This document shows, one piece after another, positions 1-5,372 of a stretch of DNA of 23,969 nucleotides (its first letter is position 1; each line of letters begins with the position of its first letter). The stretch is taken from IMG/VR virus record IMGVR_UViG_3300009149_000279, positions 1-23,969 of that record; one strand, 5' to 3'. The translations under genes and the position numbers were made by a program. This stretch comes from a virus. The notes under the pieces are model-generated. The model was not told the DNA's origin. It was given only the letters and a program-made list of their open reading frames with translations, and did not search any database.

Positions 1-223
1 AGTAATGTTTGACTTCACCATTTATATCCAAGTTTGATGTTAATTTATTCAAATCTAAATTAGAAAATAAAACATATAATGAATTGATACACTTTTTTTC
101 AGCAAGACTTTCAATTTCATATTTACATTTTTGATGTAAGTGTTTGATACCTAAAATAGTTTTTTGAAAAACTATCGTGGATATCATTTTTCTAAAATCT
201 TTATTTCTATACTGATACTTCAT
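1..223 (-). CDS. Hypothetical protein, C-terminus cut off by window edge
   Basis: The reading frame starts with ATG at 223-221 and runs off the left end after about 74 residues, so only its N-terminal part is visible. The start overlaps the stop of the preceding 48-aa gene as ATGA, which supports the start and suggests translational coupling. The visible part is basic and helical (MKYQYRNKDFRKM at the start, then a Lys/Cys-rich stretch). I do not recognise it. It is the last visible member of a run of tightly packed small genes after the sigma-like gene. An open frame on the opposite strand at 164-361 is its shadow. Confidence 0.6.
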   Translation of the reverse strand, partial: MKYQYRNKDFRKMISTIVFQKTILGIKHLHQKCKYEIESLAEKKCINSLYVLFSNLDLNKLTSNLDINGEVKHY

Positions 224-366
224 AATTTTTCTAAATTTTTTATTCTTTCTTTTAATTCAGATATTTCTTTATCCAATCTATCGATATGTTTTCTCATAAA
301 TTTTATAACATCACCTTCACTCCATTTACTACTCAACCTATTAAAAAAGTCATCTTTATAACTCAT
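220..366 (-). CDS. Small coiled-coil protein, 48 aa
   Basis: This short gene begins MSYKDDFFNRLSSKW and ends in a heptad-like helix (residues about 26-48, DRLDKEISELKERIKNLEKL), which should form a short coiled coil. Both ends overlap neighbours in the ATGA pattern: its ATG overlaps the TGA of the 88-aa gene and its TGA overlaps the ATG of the next gene. That is strong support for a real, translationally coupled gene despite its size. The function is not recognisable. A short coiled coil next to small membrane proteins could be an accessory or lysis-related subunit, but that is a guess. Confidence 0.6.
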   Translation of the reverse strand: MSYKDDFFNRLSSKWSEGDVIKFMRKHIDRLDKEISELKERIKNLEKL

Positions 367-629
367 ATTTCTAAAACATTTAATTTTTGATCATATAGCT
401 TCATAATAAAACTACATAATAAAGCAATCCAAAGATTACCACCACTCATAATCAATCCAACCCAAAAAGCACTACACTTATAACACATAAAAGGTTTTTC
501 AATAATAAACTTTATCAATTCATTTTTAATCTTAAAAAACTCAATAAATAAAGCCGATGGAATCGAAAAGAACGGCATTTCAACTATAAACCAACTTAAT
601 AAACATATTTTAACTATTAACATTATCAT
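363..629 (-). CDS. Small membrane protein with CxxC-x-FW motif
   Basis: The 88-aa product has two or three hydrophobic segments: about residues 2-18, a weaker one about 20-32, and 54-77. Between them lies the motif C49-Y-K-C52-S-A-F-W-V-G. A CxxC followed by FW at a membrane boundary resembles small phage and Gram-positive membrane proteins of the DUF1360 kind, but the similarity is only motif-level. The ATG overlaps the TGA of the preceding 168-aa gene (ATGA), and its own TGA overlaps the next ATG. It is expected to sit in the host inner membrane. The role is unknown; holin-like, superinfection-related or host-modifying roles are all possible. Confidence 0.65.
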   Translation of the reverse strand: MIMLIVKICLLSWFIVEMPFFSIPSALFIEFFKIKNELIKFIIEKPFMCYKCSAFWVGLIMSGGNLWIALLCSFIMKLYDQKLNVLEI

Positions 630-1132
630 CTTATTTTCTTAATTTTTAACCAATTTTTCATATTTATATTAGGTCCATATAATTCTCTCATAGTCGGACC
701 AACATCGTTACCTTTTAAACTCATATATTCCTTTTCAGTTAGATAAGGATTACCACCAGTAATAGTTTTTCTAAAACTTCTAGTATATAAATAACCACTA
801 TTTCTACTAACTCTTCTAAACCAACCATCACCTATCGGCTCCCAACCAAAAGGAGTATTTACTTTACAATTACTATTAAAAGTATTTTCACAAATTTCTT
901 TTACCTGAGTCGGTTTATTACCACTTCTATAAATCGTAATTATCTCATAACATTTTACAGGAACTTTTATAACACAATTTTCAGTCTTTTTTTCTAACAT
1001 AATAATTCTTAATAATAAATCCTCTAATTTTTTATTAGATTCAATATATAAATCCTCAGATAAATAACACTTACCATCTATCTCAAATCTTAAAGGTCCA
1101 ATTTCCTTATTACAATCATTTCTTATTATCAT
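626..1132 (-). CDS. Hypothetical protein, 168 aa
   Basis: A soluble-looking protein with five Cys residues scattered through the N-terminal two thirds (positions 7, 22, 53, 61 and 81, plus 89) and no regular zinc-ribbon spacing. The C-terminal third is rich in aromatic and basic residues, for example GDGWFRRVSRNSGYLYTRSF around residues 101-120, and suggests a compact folded domain. I recognise no family. The start overlaps the preceding 33-aa gene by 17 bases and the stop overlaps the next start as ATGA, so it belongs to the coupled run of small genes downstream of the sigma-like gene. Confidence 0.7.
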   Translation of the reverse strand: MIIRNDCNKEIGPLRFEIDGKCYLSEDLYIESNKKLEDLLLRIIMLEKKTENCVIKVPVKCYEIITIYRSGNKPTQVKEICENTFNSNCKVNTPFGWEPIGDGWFRRVSRNSGYLYTRSFRKTITGGNPYLTEKEYMSLKGNDVGPTMRELYGPNINMKNWLKIKKIR

Positions 1133-1217
1133 TATAAACTATATAATTTTTTAAAACCAACATATATAAAGCTCCTATCGGCATTCCCATAAATAAACCA
1201 AATAATATATCAATCAT
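1116..1217 (-). CDS. Single-pass membrane microprotein, 33 aa
   Basis: This gene is easily missed because of its size. ATG at 1217-1215 overlaps the TGA of the sigma-like gene as ATGA. The product begins MIDILFGLFMGMPIGALYML and is essentially one transmembrane helix (about residues 3-23) followed by a short polar tail ending NDNKK. It then overlaps the next gene by 17 bases. The tight overlaps at both ends, together with the hydrophobic composition, support a real gene over a chance frame. It could be a holin-like or regulatory microprotein; nothing in the sequence decides this. Confidence 0.55.
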   Translation of the reverse strand: MIDILFGLFMGMPIGALYMLVLKNYIVYNDNKK

Positions 1218-1789
1218 TTCATTAAACCTTCTTTTTTTAAAATATCAAAAATCTTTTTCTTAGTTTTCTTAACAGATAAAAAAACAGAAACGTGATCTAT
1301 TTTCATATCCTTTTCAGTATGTAATTTTTCTATACCTCTCAAAGTTAAAGGTTTTTTTAACTCACCAGTCTCATCACATATTCTTTCAAAATAATATAAT
1401 CTAAATATATGAGCATCGTACCAGTGTATTCCCTTTAATATATCCTCAACTCTTTCAACAACCTTAATTTCATAATCATCAACATCTTTATCAACTATCC
1501 AATCCAATTCATAATCAAACATTTTATCTTTCCTATACTTTTTATAAAAAGGACTCGTCTTACTATTCCACTGATTATTCAAAATCACATAACACCAATT
1601 CCATATCTTACCCTCATCATATATCTTTTTTAATCTATCACCATCCTCCTCCAATAATATCAATAAAAACTCCTGCTTCAAATCATCAATATACATTTTA
1701 TTACCACATATACTCGATAACATTTTATCTAGCTCTTTATTTTTAGCGACATAATCAACTATATCATTACTTAACATAAAAATTATCAT
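1214..1789 (-). CDS. Phage sigma-like transcription factor
   Basis: The 191-aa protein has the layout of small sigma-70-type factors found in Bacteroidota phages. A region-2-like segment covers residues about 34-85 (DDLKQEFLLILLEE, then WNWCYVILNNQWNSKTSPFY). After an acidic linker (about 93-108) comes a region-4-like helix-turn-helix at about 112-186 (DAHIFRLYYFER, then LTLRGIEKL and VSVFLSVKKTKKKIFDIL). It would direct host RNA polymerase to phage promoters. M1 gives a 23-base overlap with the upstream gene; M5 at 1777 would give an 11-base overlap and is equally plausible. The window holds repeated promoter-like elements that do not fit the Bacteroidota TTTG / TAnnTTTG pattern, which suits a dedicated factor. 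The family call is by pattern only. Confidence 0.65.
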   Translation of the reverse strand: MIIFMLSNDIVDYVAKNKELDKMLSSICGNKMYIDDLKQEFLLILLEEDGDRLKKIYDEGKIWNWCYVILNNQWNSKTSPFYKKYRKDKMFDYELDWIVDKDVDDYEIKVVERVEDILKGIHWYDAHIFRLYYFERICDETGELKKPLTLRGIEKLHTEKDMKIDHVSVFLSVKKTKKKIFDILKKEGLMK

Positions 1790-2114
1790 TTAATTTTTTC
1801 ATATTAGCCGCTCCTTCATATAATTCACTTTCAATTAAATCATTTAATAAATCTTCATAAAAACAAATAACATAATTCGTAATCAATAAAAACTTTTTAG
1901 TATCATCATCTAAAGTCTTTTCAATATATCTTAGATTCTTATTACATTCCATTATCAAAGTATCAACATCAGGATTTTTTAAAAAAGATAAATCTAACAT
2001 AGCTTGACTTATATTTCTAATATAAAACCATAACCAATAATCATCTTCACTCATATTATCAATAAAATCCGGCAACCTAACCATCCTCTTTTTCCACTCA
2101 TAGTCTAAACTCAT
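1767..2114 (-). CDS. Hypothetical helical protein, 115 aa
   Basis: An acidic, almost wholly helical protein with many aromatic residues in the middle (SEDDYWLWFYIRNISQ, about residues 22-37), followed by two predicted helices. The N-terminal part overlaps the end of the 61-aa gene by 17 bases, and its own end overlaps the start of the sigma-like gene by up to 23 bases. That places it in one translational unit with the sigma-like factor. I recognise no family. A partner or regulator of the sigma-like protein would fit the position, but the sequence does not show it. Confidence 0.65.
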   Translation of the reverse strand: MSLDYEWKKRMVRLPDFIDNMSEDDYWLWFYIRNISQAMLDLSFLKNPDVDTLIMECNKNLRYIEKTLDDDTKKFLLITNYVICFYEDLLNDLIESELYEGAANMKKLNDNFYVK

Positions 2115-2283
2115 TTTCCTTTCTTATTTTTTTTAAAGCCTCCTCCATCAAATCAGAGATCATATCTCTAACATACCAATTATCATCTTCACAATTCCAA
2201 GGACTAATTAAAGATTCTAACTCTATAATATCATCTAATATATCTTTATAAGTTTTTTCTTTTATTTCTGCTTCTTTTCTCAT
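2098..2283 (-). CDS. Hypothetical small acidic protein, 61 aa
   Basis: The 61-residue product (starting MRKEAEIKEKTYKDILDD) is predicted to be two helices joined by a short loop that contains SPWNCEDDNWYVRD at about residues 27-40. It is the first gene downstream of the class B element at 2301-2342, with the ATG 17 bases past the AT tract. It therefore probably opens the 61-aa / 115-aa / sigma-like unit. The stop lies inside the following gene (17-base overlap). No family is recognised. Confidence 0.6.
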   Translation of the reverse strand: MRKEAEIKEKTYKDILDDIIELESLISPWNCEDDNWYVRDMISDLMEEALKKIRKENEFRL

Positions 2284-2300
2284 ATTTTTTGTTTTTCTTT

Positions 2301-2342
2301 TTTATATATATTCTATATATTAATTATCTTTATCTCCCTCAC
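2301..2342 (-). promoter_or_regulatory. Class B repeated element, copy 1 (putative promoter)
   Basis: On the minus strand this reads GAGGGAGATAAAG, a short spacer, then a long TATATAGAATATATATA tract. The same arrangement (AGGGAG, about 12-14 bases, then TATATA-rich tract) recurs at 4304-4342 and 5232-5272. The G-rich half lies within the last codons of the nuclease gene. The tract ends 17 bases before the ATG of the 61-aa gene. A promoter role is inferred from repetition and position. Confidence 0.45.
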
Positions 2343-2928
2343 CAAAAAGGATCCAATCTAAACCATTTTTTTCAATCTTTTTTTCTACTTTAGGGACTAT
2401 ATAAGATTTCATATAATTATTTTTCAATAATCTATTTTCATTTAATCTATAATCAAAAAACTTAGCATCTTCAATTCTAATTAATTTACAAAGTTTATTC
2501 TTTTTATCAACTCTAGATAAAACCGTATATTTATTAGCATATAATTTATCAGTACAATCTTCAGGTTTAATATCAGTAATATCCCAAAGATAAGTTCCTT
2601 CAGGACAAAAGTTAAGATAAAATATACTATACTCACCTTCTTTTAGATAAAGGTTTTTCTTAATTAAATCATTTAAATCAGAAACTTTCTTTTTTTCTAA
2701 CATATAAGTATCATAAGATGAATATCTATATTTAATTTCAATAAATATAGTTTTTTTAATTTTAGTACCATCCATTATATTAAAAAAAGCATCATATAAT
2801 TCATACTGATAATCAGTATAGTTTATATCATACTTAAATATAGTTGGATTCAAAATTTTAAGTTCTTTTAAGGATTCTCTACCTAAGAACTCGTTTTTTT
2901 CAAAATCATTAATAAATTTATAATTCAT
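2320..2928 (-). CDS. PD-(D/E)XK-like nuclease
   Basis: The 202-aa protein carries the pattern of a PD-(D/E)XK nuclease core: E43/D46 (YELYDAFFN), then after a short strand E64-I-K66 (IFIEIKYR), followed by LEKKK at about 77-81, which fits the helix after the core. This resembles endonuclease or resolvase-like proteins that are common near phage replication genes. The likely role is DNA processing: recombination, junction cleavage or host DNA degradation. The gene follows the polymerase-like gene after 73 bases that contain a perfect dyad (2928-2969) touching its ATG. The catalytic residues are read by eye, so the exact subfamily is uncertain. Confidence 0.55.
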   Translation of the reverse strand: MNYKFINDFEKNEFLGRESLKELKILNPTIFKYDINYTDYQYELYDAFFNIMDGTKIKKTIFIEIKYRYSSYDTYMLEKKKVSDLNDLIKKNLYLKEGEYSIFYLNFCPEGTYLWDITDIKPEDCTDKLYANKYTVLSRVDKKNKLCKLIRIEDAKFFDYRLNENRLLKNNYMKSYIVPKVEKKIEKNGLDWILFGEGDKDN

Positions 2929-2969
2929 TTTTTTAAGTTAATTTTATAATATATATTAACTTAAAAAAA
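2928..2969 (-). repeat. 14-bp perfect inverted repeat at the nuclease start codon
   Basis: The arms TTTTTTTAAGTTAA (2928-2941) and TTAACTTAAAAAAA (2956-2969) are perfectly complementary and enclose a 14-base AT-only loop with a TATATATTATA core. The last base of the dyad is the A of the nuclease ATG. In RNA it would fold into a weak A-U hairpin over the ribosome landing site. In DNA it would be an operator-like dyad around a possible -10 region. The arms carry only one G-C pair each. Confidence 0.5.
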
Positions 2970-3001
2970 CGACTTTTTTCCACTATGGATTTTTTATAGG
3001 A

Positions 3002-3973
3002 TCATTTAATTTCCTTTTTATCAAATATCAAATCCTTATATCTAGATTGACAATAATTTAAAATCTTATCACTACAATCAGGTTTAACTATTATAGCATC
3101 GTGTATAGGAATCCCAAAATCACAAGGAAGATTCTCCAATATATCATCAATCCATATCTTACTTTCTATTCTCTGTAATAAAGAAGCCGAGTTTTTATAA
3201 TTACCTCTTTTTAAACCTTTTAAAAACCTACTCACAACAGGGAAAATCCTATGTATATTAAAATCAGGAACATATCCATCACCATTTAACCAAAACATAA
3301 AAAGATCCTTAGCATCATCTCTACTTTCTAAATCTAACTCAGCCATAATATAATTATAAAAATCCAAACCATTTTCAAATATATAATTATAATCTTTATC
3401 AACTATCTTTCTTTTTTTCATCTCCAAATAAAGCAATCTCGGCTGACTACAAACAGCATCAATAACATAATATCCTTTAAAATCTTTTTTATAATTTCTT
3501 ATAGCCGGATGATGACATCTCCTACCAAAAACATCACGCTTTATTTTAATCTCATATCCACACTCACTTAAACTACTACTTAATATATCATACCATCTTT
3601 TATTTCTATTAGTCATCAAATCAACATCAATTTCATAACCAGTCGTATCTATCAAAAATCTATAACTCATAGTAATTCCCATACTAGTATTATAATATTT
3701 TCTTTCTATACTTCCAAATAAATCATTAGGATCCTCAAAGTATCTAACCTTATACTCAATCAATCCTCTTTCTATAAAATGATCTATAATAGACTTATAC
3801 CTTTTATTTATAGTCATTAAGTATTTAGCAGATATAGGAAACCATCCATTCTTATCAGCAAGAATAGACTTACTCCATAAAGCTCCATATATCTTTAAAG
3901 CATTTTTCTTTTTTGTCTTATTACCTATCTCTTCGATAATTAACTTTATCTTATCGTTTATTTCTATTTTCAT
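3002..3973 (-). CDS. Compact family-A polymerase-like protein with N-terminal HTH
   Basis: The 323-aa protein shows the three family-A polymerase signatures in order. Motif A is D172-AVCSQP-R179, matching the D-x6-R spacing of DYSQIELR. Motif B is R218-x3-K222-x7-N230-G231, where PolA has R-x3-K-x7-Y-G. Motif C is H291-D292-A293 (IPIHDAIIVK), where PolA has HDE. FP at 244-245 and the helix after it (SASLLQRIESKIW) match the region between B and C. Residues about 25-78 look like a winged helix (WFPISAKYL, then IIDHFIERGLIEYKVR). There is no 3'-5' exonuclease and little room for a thumb; typical PolA-type enzymes are about 600-900 aa. It may be a polymerase, a replication initiator or a primase-polymerase-like enzyme. 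A class A element lies 32 bases upstream. The motif match is strong, the activity unproven. Confidence 0.6.
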   Translation of the reverse strand: MKIEINDKIKLIIEEIGNKTKKKNALKIYGALWSKSILADKNGWFPISAKYLMTINKRYKSIIDHFIERGLIEYKVRYFEDPNDLFGSIERKYYNTSMGITMSYRFLIDTTGYEIDVDLMTNRNKRWYDILSSSLSECGYEIKIKRDVFGRRCHHPAIRNYKKDFKGYYVIDAVCSQPRLLYLEMKKRKIVDKDYNYIFENGLDFYNYIMAELDLESRDDAKDLFMFWLNGDGYVPDFNIHRIFPVVSRFLKGLKRGNYKNSASLLQRIESKIWIDDILENLPCDFGIPIHDAIIVKPDCSDKILNYCQSRYKDLIFDKKEIK

Positions 3974-4005
3974 TTTTCTAATGTGTCTTTTTTTTTTTAA
4001 TAATA

Positions 4006-4040
4006 TAATAATATATCATTATTACTCTTTCCCAGTTTTT
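4006..4040 (-). promoter_or_regulatory. Class A repeated element, copy 4
   Basis: It matches the 12634-12668 copy at 32 of 35 positions. The minus strand reads CTGGGAAAGAGTAATAATGA and then ATATATTATTA, ending 32 bases before the polymerase-like gene. It is preceded by a degenerate second half-copy (GTGAGAAACATAATA) that begins right at the TGA of the 66-aa gene, so this copy is effectively a tandem. Putative phage promoter or boundary element. Confidence 0.6.
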
Positions 4041-4059
4041 ATTATGTTTCTCACTTTTT

Positions 4060-4260
4060 TCAATAAGATAAAGTCTCTAAATTATGAATCTTTCTATATT
4101 CTATAAACTGACTAACTTCATCCATAATATCATTCTTATCATCTTTACTTACTTTACTAAAAGTAGTATCAACATAAATTTTTATACTCCTATAACTATA
4201 ATTTCTTTTAACTAATTCTAAGGAGTTTTTTAAAGCTACTTTTTTCCAATCTATTCTCAT
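4060..4260 (-). CDS. Hypothetical small protein, 66 aa
   Basis: A basic N-terminal half (MRIDWKKVALKNSLELVKRN) is followed by an acidic helical half. It looks like a small helical, possibly DNA- or RNA-binding, protein, but no known fold is visible. It stands alone between a terminator plus class B element upstream and a class A element downstream, so it is probably a single-gene transcription unit. The ATG at 4260 is the only sensible start. Upstream at about 4280-4297 the minus strand has CAGGGAAAGACCTG, a short dyad that also resembles the GGGAAAGA half of class A. Confidence 0.55.
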   Translation of the reverse strand: MRIDWKKVALKNSLELVKRNYSYRSIKIYVDTTFSKVSKDDKNDIMDEVSQFIEYRKIHNLETLSY

Positions 4261-4303
4261 AATATATCTTTTTTTTATTATCAGGTCTTTCCCTGTTGTC
4301 TTT

Positions 4304-4342
4304 TCTATATAATATATATAAAAAACATATCACTCCCTTTCG
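4304..4342 (-). promoter_or_regulatory. Class B repeated element, copy 2 (putative promoter)
   Basis: The minus strand reads CGAAAGGGAGTGATATG followed by TTTTTTATATATATTATATA. It aligns closely with the copy at 5232-5272, sharing AAAGGGAG and the T6 plus TATATA tract. It lies between the terminator at 4388-4422 and the 66-aa gene, the usual place for a promoter. The AT tract ends 43 bases before the ATG. Confidence 0.45.
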
Positions 4343-4387
4343 ACTTTTTTTAACTTTTTTTTAACTTTTTTTTATTTTTTTTAATAA

Positions 4388-4422
4388 AAAACCCCGACTT
4401 ACTTAATTTCAGTCAGGGCTTT
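4388..4422 (-). terminator. Rho-independent terminator
   Basis: On the minus strand the arms AAAGCCCTGACT and AGTCGGGGTTT form a 12-bp stem with two G-U wobbles around an 11-base loop, followed by a T run (GGGGTTTTTTATT). On the plus strand those two pairs would be A-C mismatches, so the hairpin is meant for minus-strand RNA. It closes the zinc-ribbon / RHH unit. Confidence 0.8.
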
Positions 4423-4507
4423 TCACACATTAGAATAGAATTTTCTTACAAATTTAATTTCTTTTTTATACTTTTTCTTTTTTATCTTTCCATTTTTATA
4501 ATTTTCA

Positions 4508-4684
4508 TTAAGAAGCTTTAACCACTTCATTTTCTTTTCTTTCATTTTTATAATTTTTAATCAATTCATAAATAATTTCGCTATAACTCATCTTTTTATT
4601 CATATCAAACATAATAGAATCTAACTCATCTTTCAATTCAACTTTCATCATTATACTCTTGTATCTACCTTTATACTTATCCAT
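4508..4684 (-). CDS. Ribbon-helix-helix-like regulator, 58 aa
   Basis: I take the ATG at 4684, which overlaps the TAA of the zinc-ribbon gene as ATGGATAA. A longer reading from 4738 would sit deep inside that gene. The product begins MDKYKGRYKSIMMKVELKDE, a short beta strand (IMMKVEL), then a helix (about 19-28), a turn MSYSE and a second helix (about 35-44). This is the layout of CopG/Arc-type ribbon-helix-helix DNA-binding proteins, which act as dimers on operator DNA. It could repress nearby early promoters. The family call rests on length and strand-helix-helix pattern only. Confidence 0.5.
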   Translation of the reverse strand: MDKYKGRYKSIMMKVELKDELDSIMFDMNKKMSYSEIIYELIKNYKNERKENEVVKAS

Positions 4685-5150
4685 CACACATAATAGTTTT
4701 TTTATATATATTATATTTAATTTCCTCCCATTTAACAAAATCTTTTAAATGACTATACATCTTTTCTAATTGATCTTTAGGTTTTAGATTATCAAAACCA
4801 TCTTTAGGTAATGTCTCATAAAATAAAGTAATCATTTCAACATAAATTTCCATAATAGAAGCATAACCTTTTCTACTTTCAATCTTTTTAATAAATTTAA
4901 TTATATCGTTTTTAACAACATCCATATCTTTATTTTTATTAATTCTATAATCTCTAGCACAATCATTACATATACTAGATGTATTCGGTTTTTTATCAAT
5001 TCCACATTTCTGACAAATATCATAAATATACTTCTTATTATAAGAAGGATTTTTTTTCTTACACTCTAAACACATAGAATTTTTATTTTCTTTTTTATCA
5101 GAACCACATTTACTACATTTATTATACAAATATATTTTTTTCATTTTCAT
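4677..5150 (-). CDS. Double zinc-ribbon protein, 157 aa
   Basis: The N-terminal 64 residues hold two tandem copies of C-x2-C-x11-C-x2-C: C12/C15/C27/C30 and C46/C49/C61/C64. Each repeat is about 34 residues and shares KCG-x-DKK, so they arose by duplication. Each should bind one zinc ion. The remaining part (about 75-150) is helical and not recognised. Such ribbons are typical of nucleic-acid-binding or polymerase-contacting proteins. ATG at 5150 is used; M3 is an alternative. It is followed at once by the RHH-like gene and then the terminator at 4388-4422, and is preceded by a class B element and an 18-codon frame. Confidence 0.65.
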   Translation of the reverse strand: MKMKKIYLYNKCSKCGSDKKENKNSMCLECKKKNPSYNKKYIYDICQKCGIDKKPNTSSICNDCARDYRINKNKDMDVVKNDIIKFIKKIESRKGYASIMEIYVEMITLFYETLPKDGFDNLKPKDQLEKMYSHLKDFVKWEEIKYNIYKKTIMCDG

Positions 5151-5154
5151 AATT

Positions 5155-5211
5155 TTATTTTTGATTCATATAATTCCACCAATCTTCGAAGTTTTCTATT
5201 TGATTTTCCAT
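5155..5211 (-). CDS. Possible 18-aa leader or microprotein
   Basis: ATG at 5211-5209 opens an 18-codon frame (MENQIENFEDWWNYMNQK) that ends four bases before the ATG of the zinc-ribbon gene. It starts 20 bases after the AT tract of the class B element, almost the same spacing as the 61-aa gene has (17 bases), which is the main support. The product is acidic and rich in Trp and Asn. It may be a leader whose translation helps the next gene, or only a chance frame. Confidence 0.3.
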   Translation of the reverse strand: MENQIENFEDWWNYMNQK

Positions 5212-5231
5212 ATTCTTTATTTATTTTTTTA

Positions 5232-5272
5232 TTTATATATATTATATATAAAAAAGTTTAGTCTCCCTTTAG
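5232..5272 (-). promoter_or_regulatory. Class B repeated element, copy 3 (putative promoter)
   Basis: The minus strand reads ACTAAAGGGAGACTAAAC, then TTTTTTATATATAATATATA and an A-rich leader. It is downstream of the terminator at 5302-5323 and upstream of the 18-aa and zinc-ribbon genes, so it is well placed to restart transcription. Copies at 2301-2342 and 4304-4342 share the layout. Confidence 0.5.
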
Positions 5273-5301
5273 TATTTTTTCAATTTTTTTTAGCAATAAA
5301 A

Positions 5302-5323
5302 AAGACGCCATATAAAGCGTCTT
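5302..5323 (-). terminator. Rho-independent terminator of the virion block
   Basis: The perfect 7-bp stem AAGACGC / GCGTCTT encloses an 8-base loop. On the minus strand it is followed by GCGTCTTTTTTATT, a T6 run. It lies 48 bases past the stop of the last structural gene, so it ends the long virion transcript, with a class A element between the stop and the hairpin. Confidence 0.8.
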
Positions 5324-5337
5324 ATAAATATATTATA

Positions 5338-5372
5338 TTATAATATATCATTATTACTGATTCCCACTTTTT
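5338..5372 (-). promoter_or_regulatory. Class A repeated element, copy 3, directly before a terminator
   Basis: It matches the 12634-12668 copy at 32 of 35 positions (minus strand GTGGGAATCAGTAATAATGA, then a TATATTATAA tract) and begins at the TAA of the 237-aa gene. It is the only copy followed by a terminator instead of a gene. Its role as a promoter would give a very short RNA. Confidence 0.55.

Noticed and set aside
4508-4738. 76-aa reading of the RHH-like gene from the upstream ATG at 4738
   Set aside because: It would overlap the zinc-ribbon gene by 62 bases and add an unrelated N-terminus; the ATG at 4684 gives a normal overlap and a complete RHH-like unit.
5232-5272. ACTAAAGGGAGA matches the start region of the T3 RNA polymerase promoter
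   Set aside because: The other two class B copies keep only AGGGAG, the upstream T3 recognition bases are absent, and no T7-type RNA polymerase is in the window; treated as coincidence.
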